Shown: positions 31,798 through 41,189 of the stretch, one piece after another | Numbering within the stretch: position 1 is the stretch's first letter | Layout: every line of letters begins with the position of its first letter | NCBI GenBank assembly: GCA_029210325.1 | Contig: JARGPU010000001.1 | Span: 940,126-1,004,125 of the forward strand | Direction of reading: 5' to 3' | Length of the DNA stretch: 64,000 nt | DNA from: Alcanivoracaceae bacterium | GTDB lineage: Bacteria > Pseudomonadota > Gammaproteobacteria > Pseudomonadales > Alcanivoracaceae | Notes under the pieces: generated by a model | Told to the model about the DNA's origin: nothing | Databases searched by the model: none | What the model saw: the letters and a program-made list of their open reading frames with translations, nothing else | Program-made: the position numbers and the translations under genes

Positions 31798-31874
31798 TGG
31801 TGGCTACGGGTGGATTTGAACCACCGACCCCAGCATTATGAGTGCTGTGCTCTAACCAACTGAGCTACGTAGCC
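31798..31874 (-). tRNA. tRNA-Met (CAT), CCA encoded
   Basis: GGCTACGTAGCTCAGTTGGTTAGAGCACAGCACTCATAATGCTGGGGTCGGTGGTTCAAATCCACCCGTAGCCACCA; acceptor, D, anticodon and T arms pair. Confidence 0.97.
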
Positions 31875-31972
31875 TTTTCTGATATGCCTCACAGGGCGGG
31901 CCCTGTGAGGTCGCGCATTTTCCGGCAGTGGGGCGGGTCTGTCAACCGGCCAGCCGGGTAAATTCCTCTGCC

Positions 31973-33064
31973 TCAGACGTTAAAGCGGAAGTGCACTACG
32001 TCGCCGTCCTGAACCACGTATTCCTTGCCTTCCAGGCGCCACTTGCCGGCATCCTTGGCGCCTGTTTCGCCGTTGTAGGCGATAAAGTCGTCATAGGCGG
32101 TGACTTCGGCGCGGATAAAGCCTTTTTCGAAGTCGGTGTGGATTACGCCCGCGGCTTTCGGGGCGGTGGCGCCAATCGGCACGGTCCAGGCGCGCACTTC
32201 TTGCTTGCCGGCGGTGAAGTAGGTCTGCAGGCCGAGCAGGCGGTAGCCGGCGCGGATAACCCTGTTCAGGCCCGGCTCTTCCATGCCCATTTCACCGAGG
32301 AAGTCTGCTTTCTCTTCATCGTCCAGTTCGGCGATTTCGGATTCGATCTTGGCGCAGATCGGCACCACCTGGCTGTTTTCGCTGGCGGCCAGATCTTCTA
32401 CTGCTTTGAGCAGGGCATTGTTGTCGAAGCCATCCTCGGCCACGTTGGCGATATACATGGTCGGCTTCAGGGTCAGCAGGTTGTAGGAGCGCAGACGCTT
32501 CAGTTCATCGTCGTCCAGGGCGATGCTGCGCGCCGGTTTGCCTTCGTTCAGTGCCGGTTGCAGCTTCTCCAGCACCTTGACAACGGCGGCGGCTTCCTTG
32601 TCCTGTCCTTTGGCGGCTTTCTGGGCGCGCAGCAGGGCTTTCTCTACGGCGTCCATGTCGGCCAGTGCCAGTTCGGTGTTGATGGTTTCAATGTCCGCTA
32701 GCGGAGCAACCTTGCCGGACACGTGAATAACATTGTCGTCTTCGAAGCAGCGCACCACATGGGCGATGGCGTCAGTTTCGCGGATGTTGGCGAGGAACTT
32801 GTTGCCCAGGCCTTCGCCCTGAGACGCGCCCGCAACCAGGCCGGCGATGTCGACGAATTCCATGGTGGTGGGCAGGATGCGCTGGGGATTGACGATGGCA
32901 GCCAGCTTTTCCAGCCGTGGGTCCGGCATGGGCACTACGCCGGTGTTCGGTTCAATGGTGCAGAATGGGAAGTTCTGGGCTTCGATGCCGGCTTTGGTGA
33001 GGGCATTGAACAGGGTGGATTTGCCAACGTTTGGCAGGCCGACGATACCGCATTTGAAGCCCAT
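31973..33064 (-). CDS. ychF: redox-regulated ATPase YchF
   Basis: [40 protein letters not shown]. Confidence 0.97.
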   Translation of the reverse strand: MGFKCGIVGLPNVGKSTLFNALTKAGIEAQNFPFCTIEPNTGVVPMPDPRLEKLAAIVNPQRILPTTMEFVDIAGLVAGASQGEGLGNKFLANIRETDAIAHVVRCFEDDNVIHVSGKVAPLADIETINTELALADMDAVEKALLRAQKAAKGQDKEAAAVVKVLEKLQPALNEGKPARSIALDDDELKRLRSYNLLTLKPTMYIANVAEDGFDNNALLKAVEDLAASENSQVVPICAKIESEIAELDDEEKADFLGEMGMEEPGLNRVIRAGYRLLGLQTYFTAGKQEVRAWTVPIGATAPKAAGVIHTDFEKGFIRAEVTAYDDFIAYNGETGAKDAGKWRLEGKEYVVQDGDVVHFRFNV

Positions 33065-33212
33065 GATTCGCACCTCGAAAAAATGAGGCGCGATATTAGC
33101 AGAAACCCGGCAAATACGCCGCCTTCTGACCGCAATGACGATTGACCGCGGCGCCCCTGCCTCTACGGGTTGCGCGTGGCTGGCTAGACTGCACGGGCCA
33201 AGGAGGAGCCCC

Positions 33213-33965
33213 ATGAGTCAGACCCGTATCCTGTATCAGTTTCCGATCTCCCATTACTGCGAAAAAAGTCGCTGGCAGCTTGATCATAAGGGGCTGCCCT
33301 ATGTGACCCGCAACCTGTTGCCCGGGCCCCACCGTGTGCGCACCAGGCTGATGGCGAATATCGACACCTTGCCGGTTCTGCGCGACGGCAAGCGCACCAT
33401 CGGCGACTCCACCAAGATTGCTTACTATCTGGAAAAGTATTACCCGCATGACCCGCTGATTCCGGCTGGGGGTGATGATCGTCAGAAGGTGATCGAGCTG
33501 GAGCAGCAGTTTGATCGCTATGGCATTTATGTGCGCCGCTGGATGTATGGTTTGGTGCTGGGGCAGGCAGCGGTAATGGATGCCATGTTCGATCCGTTTC
33601 ATTTGCCTAAATTCATCAAGAGCCTGTTGGTGCCGATCACCGAGCGAGGTATTGCTCAGCTATATGGCATTCGCCCGGATAAGGTCGCGGCAGCAGGGGA
33701 AAAGGTGCTGGAAGGTCTGGCGTTGATTGAGCGCCATATCAAGGGCGATGCGGATCGTTATCTGGTGGGCGATAAATTGACGCTGGCGGATATTGCTGCG
33801 GCATCCCTGTATGCGCCGTTACTGGCGCCGCCGGGTACGCCGTGGGACATGATGCCGTTCGAGCAGCAGCCAGAGTCAGTGCAGCAAGCGTTGCAGCCAA
33901 TTCGGGACAGCGCGGCAGGGCAGTGGGTGTTGCGTCGTTACCAGAAGGATCGGGTCAGGCTTTGA
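33213..33965 (+). CDS. glutathione S-transferase family protein
   Basis: [50 protein letters not shown]. Confidence 0.9.
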   Translation: MSQTRILYQFPISHYCEKSRWQLDHKGLPYVTRNLLPGPHRVRTRLMANIDTLPVLRDGKRTIGDSTKIAYYLEKYYPHDPLIPAGGDDRQKVIELEQQFDRYGIYVRRWMYGLVLGQAAVMDAMFDPFHLPKFIKSLLVPITERGIAQLYGIRPDKVAAAGEKVLEGLALIERHIKGDADRYLVGDKLTLADIAAASLYAPLLAPPGTPWDMMPFEQQPESVQQALQPIRDSAAGQWVLRRYQKDRVRL

Positions 33966-33997
33966 AGCCGTTCAGGCTATTCATTACCCGGTTGATG
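33915..33997. repeat. direct repeat copy A (GST 3' end + pth 3' tail remnant)
   Basis: 83 bp, about 81/83 identical to 38283-38365. Confidence 0.95.
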
Positions 33998-34021
33998 CGC
34001 TTTCAAGAACTCTGCTATCAA

Positions 34022-34660
34022 CTACGGCTTTTCTATGGCACTGAGCCTGCCAGCCTTTCGTGAGCCGCCGACGCCTGACTGATGGCCATTCTTCTTCAGG
34101 TATTCGCGCAGCATGCTGTAGCTCAACCCCCAGATACAGTGACCTTGGTAACGACAGCACGGCAGGCGCAAACGTCCCAGTGGCGAGCGCCAGTACATCA
34201 CCGACTGCTGCTCCGGTGCTGCCAGATGCGCCAGCGGAATCCAGACCAGCGATTGCACCTCATGGTTGAGCGCGACGTCATCATGGCCGTGCCAGGCATA
34301 CACGTACGGGGTAATCACCATCGGTCGCCAGCGATGGTGCTGGCGTGTGAGCCGGTCGGACAGGCGCTGCTCGAAGCTGCCATGCCGGGCCAGATCAAGG
34401 CCCGTCTCTTCAAAGGTTTCGCGTTCGGCTGCGGCGCGCGCGGTGGAGTCATCCCCATGCATACGCCCACCGGGAAAGCTCATGTCTCCCGACCAGGGGT
34501 CACCCGCGCGATGGGCGCGCTCCATGAACAGCAGCTCGCGCTGGCTTTCATCATTAGCACTGGCACGGTCACGGTAAATGATCGCCACGGCCGCACGTGC
34601 CATACGCCGCCGCAGTGGGATCTTCAGAGGCGAGCCAACTCCGGGAAGGGGCACATGCAT
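34022..34660 (-). CDS. NUDIX hydrolase
   Basis: Nudix box GGRMHGDDSTARAAAERETFEETGLD. Confidence 0.92.
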   Translation of the reverse strand: MHVPLPGVGSPLKIPLRRRMARAAVAIIYRDRASANDESQRELLFMERAHRAGDPWSGDMSFPGGRMHGDDSTARAAAERETFEETGLDLARHGSFEQRLSDRLTRQHHRWRPMVITPYVYAWHGHDDVALNHEVQSLVWIPLAHLAAPEQQSVMYWRSPLGRLRLPCCRYQGHCIWGLSYSMLREYLKKNGHQSGVGGSRKAGRLSAIEKP

Positions 34661-34723
34661 CTCCTGTGCAAGGGCAAGGACTGCCCGGTCTATTCAGCCC
34701 GCTCACGGCGAGCCCGTGTGTGG

Positions 34724-35752
34724 TCAGTCTTTGTCAGTTAGCCAGAGATCCGCGCCTCTCTGTCGCCAATGACGTGGTGACAGGCCCCCGGCCTGCTTGA
34801 ATGCCTGACGGAAGCAGGCAGTGTCACGATAGCCGAGCCGGTCGGCTATCTGCTCGATGCGGGCATCGGTGTCGCGCAGGTAATGCACCGCCAGGTCATG
34901 GCGTACACCTTTGAGCAGGTCGCGGAAGTTCACGCCATCTTCCTGCAGCCGCCGGCGCAGGGTGCGCTCCGACATGGACAGTTTTCTCGCCACATCGGCT
35001 ATGGCCGGGTTCTCGGCCACGTTCAGTGCCAGCATCTCGCGGACTCGGTCAGCAAGGCGAGTGCGCGACTGCACCTCGGCCAGTTCCTTCTCGCACTGGG
35101 CGGTGAGCAGGCGCAGGTTCACTGGATTGCCGGTGAGTACTTTTGCATCCAGGTCACGGGTGCGGAAGGTGAGCGATTGGTAATCAGCATTGAAGGTAAT
35201 GGGTGCGCTGATCCAGCGCTTGAACTGCTCGGTATAGGGCGGCTCGCGTTGCATCAATGTCGCCGCAATGGGGCGGGTATCGGTGCCGGTGAGTTGCTGA
35301 AGACTTACCGCCAGGTTCACGAGCATGGCTTCACCCAGGGCGCAGCTGAATTCCGGGTAGCGCGCCGAGGTGTGAATGCGCACCTCGGTGTTGCTGCCCT
35401 TCTCTTCCGCCTCAGCGCGCACCCCGGGCAGGGCAATGGAGACAAAGCGGGTAAACAGCTCAAGGGTGTCGTGCAGGGTGCCGCTGGCCATAAAGGCCAT
35501 GCCCATGTTGCCGTGGGCGGTCACCGGCACGGTGGCACCGAACTCGAGGAAAAACCCGGCCAGCTGCGGGTGCTGGTACAGGCGCAGAAACGCATTGGCC
35601 AACACCTCTTCCGGCAGACGCTGGCCAAAGCCGATCTGGCTGGCATCATCAATACCGGCAGCCTTGAAGATGTCGCTGACATCAAAGCCACGCTGGCGCA
35701 GGATCTCATCCGCGTAGGCCAGATAGATGCTGTAGCCGCTTACTTGCTCCAT
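34724..35752 (-). CDS. AraC-family transcriptional regulator (arabinose-binding-like N-terminus)
   Basis: C-terminal HTH AIADVARKLSMSERTLRRRLQEDGVNFRDLLKGVR...IADRLGYRDTACFRQAFKQAGGLSPRHWRQ. Confidence 0.92.
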   Translation of the reverse strand: MEQVSGYSIYLAYADEILRQRGFDVSDIFKAAGIDDASQIGFGQRLPEEVLANAFLRLYQHPQLAGFFLEFGATVPVTAHGNMGMAFMASGTLHDTLELFTRFVSIALPGVRAEAEEKGSNTEVRIHTSARYPEFSCALGEAMLVNLAVSLQQLTGTDTRPIAATLMQREPPYTEQFKRWISAPITFNADYQSLTFRTRDLDAKVLTGNPVNLRLLTAQCEKELAEVQSRTRLADRVREMLALNVAENPAIADVARKLSMSERTLRRRLQEDGVNFRDLLKGVRHDLAVHYLRDTDARIEQIADRLGYRDTACFRQAFKQAGGLSPRHWRQRGADLWLTDKD

Positions 35753-35905
35753 GCCACCCCTTTGCTACGGTCTTTGGCCGAAAATATCCCATTCTGGCCC
35801 TGTGGGTGCCTACAGGGCAAGCCCCGACCTATATAACTTGTATACCACGCTGTGCGGAAAAGGCCCGAGACAGGGCCGGAAAACGACAATGACCGGGAGA
35901 ACCCC

Positions 35906-37123
35906 ATGCTTCGTTACTTGCGTTTCTTTGTGAACCCCATCGTCATGACGATCATTTCCATTGGCCTACTGTTTGGCGGCGTGTGGATGTGGCTGCCGGG
36001 CATTCTCTACATTGCCGGCGTCGCCATTGCCGACCAGCTCTACCCGCACGACACCAAGGAAGCGCCGTACAAATTCCCGGCGGTGCTGGATGTGGCCCTG
36101 TACCTGTCGCTGCCCATGGTATTGCTGCTGTTCGTCTGCCTGATGTGGGCCATGGGCTCGGGCAGCACCGACATCTTCGGCATCGGTGCCTTTATCCAGC
36201 AGAACACCGGCATTGATGTGGTCGCTGCGCGCAACAGTACGGCCTGGTACCACTACCCGCTGATGCTGCTGTCCATCGCCCTGCCCGCCAACGGCGCGTC
36301 CGGGCTGGCCGGCCACGAGCTGACCCACCGCACCTCGCGTCCATTCGACCTGTGGCTGGGCCGTACTGCCATGGCCACCTGGTGGGGTATCGCCTTTCCC
36401 ATCGAGCATGTTTACGGCCACCATGCGTACGTGGCCACCACGAAAGATCCGGCCACCGCCGCCCGTGGTGACTCGCTCTACCAGCACCTGCCCAAGGCGC
36501 TCAAGCGTACCGTGGTGAACGCTTGGGAAATCGAAACCGCACGTCTGAAAAAAGTGGGCAAATCGTTCTGGTCGCCGTCCAACGTACTGCTGCGCATGGC
36601 AGTGGTGGCAAGCTTCTTCACCGTGTCTGCATACCTGCTGGCCGGCATTCCCGGTCTGCTGGCCTACTTATACATCTGCTTCATGTGCAAGGTAACGCTT
36701 GAGGCGCTCAACTATGTGGAGCACTACGGCCTGCTGCGCCAGCCCGACCAACCGGTGCAACCGCGCCACAGCTGGAACTGCAACCACACCGTCTCTGGCG
36801 TGTTCACCTACAATCTGACCCGCCACAGCCATCACCACGCCGATGCCCAAGTGCACTACCAGGATCTGAAAGCCTTTGCCGAGCAGCCGGAAATGCCCGG
36901 TGGTTTGCAAACTGCCTACCTGTCCGTGTTCATTCCGTCGCTGTGGCGCAAGAAGATCGCACCGAAGCTGATCGCCTGGGATCGCGAGCAGGCGGCTGAA
37001 TCCGAGTACCCACTGCTGGCACAAGCCAATATCGACAGCGGCTGGCCGGAGCTGATGGACAGTGTGGCCAACGAAAAGACCGGCATGCACGGCCACACCA
37101 ATGACCAGACCGCAGCGGCCTGA
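35906..37123 (+). CDS. AlkB/XylM-family membrane di-iron monooxygenase
   Basis: His boxes GHELTHR, EHVYGHHAYVATTKDPATAARGDSLY, NYVEHYGLLR, LTRHSHHHADAQVHYQDL; multi-TM; start MLRYLRFFVNPIV. Confidence 0.9.
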   Translation: MLRYLRFFVNPIVMTIISIGLLFGGVWMWLPGILYIAGVAIADQLYPHDTKEAPYKFPAVLDVALYLSLPMVLLLFVCLMWAMGSGSTDIFGIGAFIQQNTGIDVVAARNSTAWYHYPLMLLSIALPANGASGLAGHELTHRTSRPFDLWLGRTAMATWWGIAFPIEHVYGHHAYVATTKDPATAARGDSLYQHLPKALKRTVVNAWEIETARLKKVGKSFWSPSNVLLRMAVVASFFTVSAYLLAGIPGLLAYLYICFMCKVTLEALNYVEHYGLLRQPDQPVQPRHSWNCNHTVSGVFTYNLTRHSHHHADAQVHYQDLKAFAEQPEMPGGLQTAYLSVFIPSLWRKKIAPKLIAWDREQAAESEYPLLAQANIDSGWPELMDSVANEKTGMHGHTNDQTAAA

Positions 37124-37193
37124 TCGTCCTGGCCGATAAAAACAGCCAGACTTGCCCGGCAATATTGATATCGGGCGATCGGAGGAGACAGTT

Positions 37194-38240
37194 ATGTTCG
37201 GTTTTCCGAAAGCCAAACCGCAGCAAGTCACCTTGGTGAATGACGCCGGTGAAACGGTGACGACCTTTACCCTTGAGCCAAAAGAAACCTTGCTCAATGG
37301 TGCCTTGCGCAATGGCGTGGATTTCCCGTACAGCTGCAAGGTAGGTGGCTGCGCCAGCTGCAAGTGCCAGCTGGTTGAAGGCAAGGTCAAAGAGCTCACC
37401 GACAAGAGCTACCTGCTCAGTGCCGAGGAGCTACAGGAGAACTACATCCTTGGCTGCCAGAGCATTCCGAAATCGGAAGTGGTGGTGCGCATGCCCGATG
37501 CCAGCTCTGCAACCGTGCCCGGCACGCTCACCAGCATCCACTGGCTCACCCACGACATTGCCGAAGTGCACCTGAAGCTGGACAGCTCGGTGACCTATCG
37601 ACCCGGGCAATACGCCTCGGTGGCACCGGCGGATCAAAGCCTGCCGGCGCGCTGTTATTCCTTTGCCCACGCGGTGGACGATGGCGGTGACAGTGCTGTG
37701 TCGTTTTTCGTGCGCAAGATTCCCGGTGGCAAACTGAGCCACTGGCTCACCGACAGCGATAACCTTGGCAAGGCCATTACCCTGTCTGCCGTGGCGGGTG
37801 ACTGCACCCTGCGAGAAGGCACCGCAGCCATTGTCTGCCTCGCCGGCGGCTCGGGCCTCTCACCCATTGTCGCCATTCTCGAAGGCGCCCTGAAAAGCGG
37901 TCAGGACACACGCCCGGTACAGCTGCTGTTCGGTGCCCGAGGCCAGGAAGACCTGTACTACCTCAATGAGCTCAATGCCCTGGGGGAAAAGTGGCGCGCC
38001 GATTTCACCATCACACCGGTGCTCTCGGACGAACCGCAGGACAGCGACTGGCAAGGCAAACGCGGCTGGCTCGCCGATGCCATCACCGCAGACAACGCCG
38101 CCGGCCACCAGGCCTACTTGTGTGGCCCGCCGGTAATGATTGATACCTGCATGGAAAAACTGAAAGGCCTGAGCAGTGCTCCGGGACAGATATTCTTTGA
38201 TCGTTTCAGTGACCAGAGCGAGGGCGGCAGCGCCGGCTGA
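37194..38240 (+). CDS. XylA-type reductase: N-terminal [2Fe-2S] ferredoxin + FAD/NAD(P)-binding domains
   Basis: YSCKVGGCASCKCQL (CX4CX2C); RCYSFAHAV; CLAGGSGLSPIVAIL; AYLCGPPVMIDTCM. Confidence 0.92.
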   Translation: MFGFPKAKPQQVTLVNDAGETVTTFTLEPKETLLNGALRNGVDFPYSCKVGGCASCKCQLVEGKVKELTDKSYLLSAEELQENYILGCQSIPKSEVVVRMPDASSATVPGTLTSIHWLTHDIAEVHLKLDSSVTYRPGQYASVAPADQSLPARCYSFAHAVDDGGDSAVSFFVRKIPGGKLSHWLTDSDNLGKAITLSAVAGDCTLREGTAAIVCLAGGSGLSPIVAILEGALKSGQDTRPVQLLFGARGQEDLYYLNELNALGEKWRADFTITPVLSDEPQDSDWQGKRGWLADAITADNAAGHQAYLCGPPVMIDTCMEKLKGLSSAPGQIFFDRFSDQSEGGSAG

Positions 38241-38248
38241 CCCACGGC

Positions 38249-38322
38249 CAGCTATATGGTATTCGCCCGGATAAGGTCTGCAGCAGGGCAGTGGGTGTTG
38301 CGTCGTTACCAGAAGGATCGCG
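38249..38322 (+). pseudogene. decayed GST 3' remnant (internally deleted duplicate of 33657-33965)
   Basis: 38249-38278 matches GST 33657-33686 (1 mismatch); then joins sequence matching 33915 onward at a gcaggg microhomology. Confidence 0.85.
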
Positions 38323-38365
38323 TCAGGCTTTGAAGCCGTTCAGGCTATTCATTACCCGGTTAATG
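38283..38365. repeat. direct repeat copy B (GST tail remnant + intact pth 3' end)
   Basis: 83 bp, about 81/83 identical to 33915-33997. Confidence 0.95.
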
Positions 38366-38910
38366 TCGCCGCGCAGGATGTCGGCGCTGTAGCTCACCGC
38401 TTCATCAACGGCCCGTTCGATTTTATCCCGGTCCGCAGCGGATGGTTTGCCAAGTACGTGTGGTGTCACCAGTGCGGCATCACCTGGATGGCCAATGCCT
38501 ACTCGCAGGCGGATAAAATTATTCTGATTGCCGTGGCAGCTGACGATATCGCGCAGGCCATTGTGGCCGCCGTGACCGCCGCCGATTTTCAGGCGAATGG
38601 TGCCCGGTGCCAGATCAAGTTCATCATGGGCTACCAGCATTTGGCTGGTGGGAATTTTGAAAAAATTCGCTAGTGCTGATGTCGCCTGACCGCTGCGATT
38701 CATATAGGTGGTGGGAATCAACAGGCGCACCTGATTGCCTTCAAAGGTGAAGGTACCGGTGAGGCCGAAGTATTTCTTGTCTTCAGAAAGCGAAACGCCC
38801 CGGCTGCGCGCCAGGGCGTTGACGAACCAGGCGCCGGCATTGTGACGGGTGTCTTCGTATTCGCGGCCGGGATTTGCCAGGCCAACAATAAGCAGAACAG
38901 GATCCGTCAC
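38323..38910 (-). CDS. pth: peptidyl-tRNA hydrolase
   Basis: [50 protein letters not shown]. Confidence 0.97.
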   Translation of the reverse strand: MTDPVLLIVGLANPGREYEDTRHNAGAWFVNALARSRGVSLSEDKKYFGLTGTFTFEGNQVRLLIPTTYMNRSGQATSALANFFKIPTSQMLVAHDELDLAPGTIRLKIGGGHGGHNGLRDIVSCHGNQNNFIRLRVGIGHPGDAALVTPHVLGKPSAADRDKIERAVDEAVSYSADILRGDINRVMNSLNGFKA

Positions 38911-38942
38911 AACACCAAGCCTTTATTACTTTGAAGGGGCGA

Positions 38943-39572
38943 TCAGGCCTCTTCACCGCCTTCTGCAGTTCCTTCTTCTTCATCAGCAGCGGCAGCACCT
39001 TTCTTGGTGTGTACCGATACCACCGGCAGATCGTGCTCATGGGCCAGCTGAACCAGCTCAACGCCTTTCGGCAGTGTGATGTCAGACAGGTGAACGATCT
39101 GGTTGAGTGCCACGTCGGTCATGTCGACTTCGAGGAACTCTGGCAGGTTCTGCGGCAGACAGCTGACTTCTACTTCAGCCAGGTTGTGCTGGATTTCGCC
39201 ACCTTCGTTCTTAACGCCGGTGCACTTCTCTTCGTTGAGGAAGTGAACGGGGACCATCATGGTGATCTTGTGGGTCTTGTCGACGCGCAGGAAGTCTGCG
39301 TGCAGCGGGAAGCCCTTGGAAGGGTGACGCTGCAGATCACGGATAACGGCTTGCTCTTTTTTGCCGCCAACATTGATGGTCAGAATGTGGCTGTAAAACG
39401 CTTCGTTCTCCAGGGCCTTAACCAGCTCGCGGGTTTCGATGCTGATCATGGCTGGCTCTTTCTCGCCACCGTAGATGATGCCGGGAATACGTGCGGTGTG
39501 ACGCAGGCGGCGGCTCGCACCTTTCCCTGCATCAGCACGTACTTCAGCATTCAGGGTAAATTCGTTGCTCAT
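38943..39572 (-). CDS. rplY: 50S ribosomal protein L25/general stress protein Ctc
   Basis: MSNEFTLNAEVRADAGKGASRRLRHTARIPGIIYGGEKEP. Confidence 0.96.
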   Translation of the reverse strand: MSNEFTLNAEVRADAGKGASRRLRHTARIPGIIYGGEKEPAMISIETRELVKALENEAFYSHILTINVGGKKEQAVIRDLQRHPSKGFPLHADFLRVDKTHKITMMVPVHFLNEEKCTGVKNEGGEIQHNLAEVEVSCLPQNLPEFLEVDMTDVALNQIVHLSDITLPKGVELVQLAHEHDLPVVSVHTKKGAAAADEEEGTAEGGEEA

Positions 39573-39736
39573 GGGACTCTCCAAAAGTGATGTTCCGCTG
39601 CAATCCGCGACCAGAACTGCATACGGCCCGCCAGCCGGAAGGGCTCGCGGGGGCGCGATTATCGTTCAAAGTGGTGGTGAAATCCACCGCTGTTAGTAAT
39701 CCATGGCTCTTGGTTGGGGTTGCAGTGACCTTCGTC

Positions 39737-39848
39737 GGCCCTCTGCGCTGTTGGGGCTTTCCGGGACACGCACGAGTACATCCATGTAGCTCATCTCAGC
39801 CATCCCTGGCTTCGATGGTCCCGGAAAGCCCCAACAGCGCAGAGGGCC
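39737..39848. repeat. intergenic inverted-repeat element 1 (31-bp perfect arms, 50-nt interior with two hairpins)
   Basis: Arms 39737-39767 and 39818-39848 are perfect reverse complements; interior contains tacatCCatgta and agccaTCCCtggct hairpins. Confidence 0.95.
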
Positions 39849-39892
39849 TGGCATTTGCCTGTTCTGCGGAGATCGGAAATGCGCTGGAGCTA

Positions 39893-40006
39893 GGCCAGAG
39901 AGGTGTTTAGTGTCTCCCGGGACTGTGTGAGGCATGGATGCCGAACTCAAGCCCCCAGGGATGGGTTTACGGCGTGTCCCGGGAGACACTAAACACCTCT
40001 CTGGCC
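39893..40006. repeat. intergenic inverted-repeat element 2 (31-bp perfect arms, 52-nt interior), opposite orientation
   Basis: Arms 39893-39923 and 39976-40006 are perfect reverse complements; interior contains ggcatGGatgcc and a ...cccccaGGGAtgggttt hairpin. Confidence 0.95.
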
Positions 40007-40038
40007 GGGTCGTTCACTGCAATCCACCCAAACACCAC

Positions 40039-40065
40039 AAAAAAGGCCGCCATAAAGGCGGCCTC
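40039..40065 (-). terminator. rho-independent terminator for prs
   Basis: Minus strand gaggccgcc-tttat-ggcggcctttttt. Confidence 0.88.
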
Positions 40066-40083
40066 AATGACTGGCAGCAAAGG

Positions 40084-41043
40084 TCAGATCAACTCAAGTC
40101 GATCAAACATGGCTGACAGCGATTCCTCGTTGTTGATCCGGCGGATGGTCTCAGCAAGCATCGGAGCCAGTGACAGCACGCGGATACGACCGGTGGCCTT
40201 GGCCGCCTCGGACAGCGGCACCGTATCGGTCACCACCAGCTGGTCCAGCGCCGACTGGCTCAGATTTTCGATGGCCGGGCCGGACAGGATCGGGTGGGTA
40301 CAGTAGGCAATCACCTTCTTGGCGCCATGATCCTTCAGCGCCTGAGCGGCCTTGCACAGGGTGCCGGCGGTGTCGACCATGTCATCGACGATCACACAGC
40401 TGCGGCCTTCTACTTCACCGATGATGTGCATTACCTGAGATTCATTTGCCTTCGGACGGCGCTTGTCGATGATTGCCAGATCAGCATCATCCAGTTGCTT
40501 GGCCAGCGCGCGGGCACGAACCACACCACCCACATCCGGCGAAACCACCATCAAGTCGTCGTAATTCTGGCGCTCGATATCGGCCACGATCAGCGGGGTG
40601 GCATAGACGTTGTCCACCGGAATATCGAAGAAACCCTGAATCTGATCAGCGTGCAGATCAACGGTGACAACGCGATCGACGCCAACGCCGGTGATCATAT
40701 CGGCAACCACCTTGGCGGTGATTGGCACCCGTGCTGAGCGCACGCGACGATCCTGGCGGGAGTAGCCGAAATAGGGCACTACCGCAGTAATACGGCCAGC
40801 AGACGAGCGGCGCAGGGCATCAGCCATGACCACCAGCTCCATTAAATTGTTGCTGGTCGGCGCGCAGGTGGACTGGACGATGAATACGTCCTTGCCGCGC
40901 ACATTTTCATGAATTTCAACGGACACTTCGCCGTCACTGAAGGTGCCAACATCGGCGGCGCCGAGCGGGATGTTCAGGTGGCGCACCATGGCGCGGGCAA
41001 GATCGGGGGTAGCGTTACCGGTAAAGACCACGAGCTTGGACAC
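40084..41043 (-). CDS. prs: ribose-phosphate pyrophosphokinase
   Basis: [56 protein letters not shown]. Confidence 0.97.
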   Translation of the reverse strand: MSKLVVFTGNATPDLARAMVRHLNIPLGAADVGTFSDGEVSVEIHENVRGKDVFIVQSTCAPTSNNLMELVVMADALRRSSAGRITAVVPYFGYSRQDRRVRSARVPITAKVVADMITGVGVDRVVTVDLHADQIQGFFDIPVDNVYATPLIVADIERQNYDDLMVVSPDVGGVVRARALAKQLDDADLAIIDKRRPKANESQVMHIIGEVEGRSCVIVDDMVDTAGTLCKAAQALKDHGAKKVIAYCTHPILSGPAIENLSQSALDQLVVTDTVPLSEAAKATGRIRVLSLAPMLAETIRRINNEESLSAMFDRLELI

Positions 41044-41110
41044 AGGTGTCTCCTGGTTTCGTCAGTGTCGACGTCAGCGATGTGCAGAGTAAAAAAGGCG
41101 AGAAAAATAA

Positions 41111-41186
41111 TGGCTGGGGTACCAGGACTCGAACCTGGGAATGACGGGATCAAAACCCGTTGCCTTACCAACTTGGCGATACCCCA
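41111..41186 (-). tRNA. tRNA-Gln (TTG), CCA encoded
   Basis: TGGGGTATCGCCAAGTTGGTAAGGCAACGGGTTTTGATCCCGTCATTCCCAGGTTCGAGTCCTGGTACCCCAGCCA. Confidence 0.97.
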
Positions 41187-41189
41187 ACA

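Noticed and set aside
31928-32701. 257-aa plus-strand ORF opposite ychF
   Set aside because: Antisense to highly conserved ychF; low-complexity Gly/Phe translation
34883-35836. 317-aa plus-strand ORF opposite the AraC gene
   Set aside because: Antisense to a clear AraC-family regulator
39587-40116. Several short ORFs between rplY and prs
   Set aside because: They translate the inverted-repeat elements and terminator rather than genes
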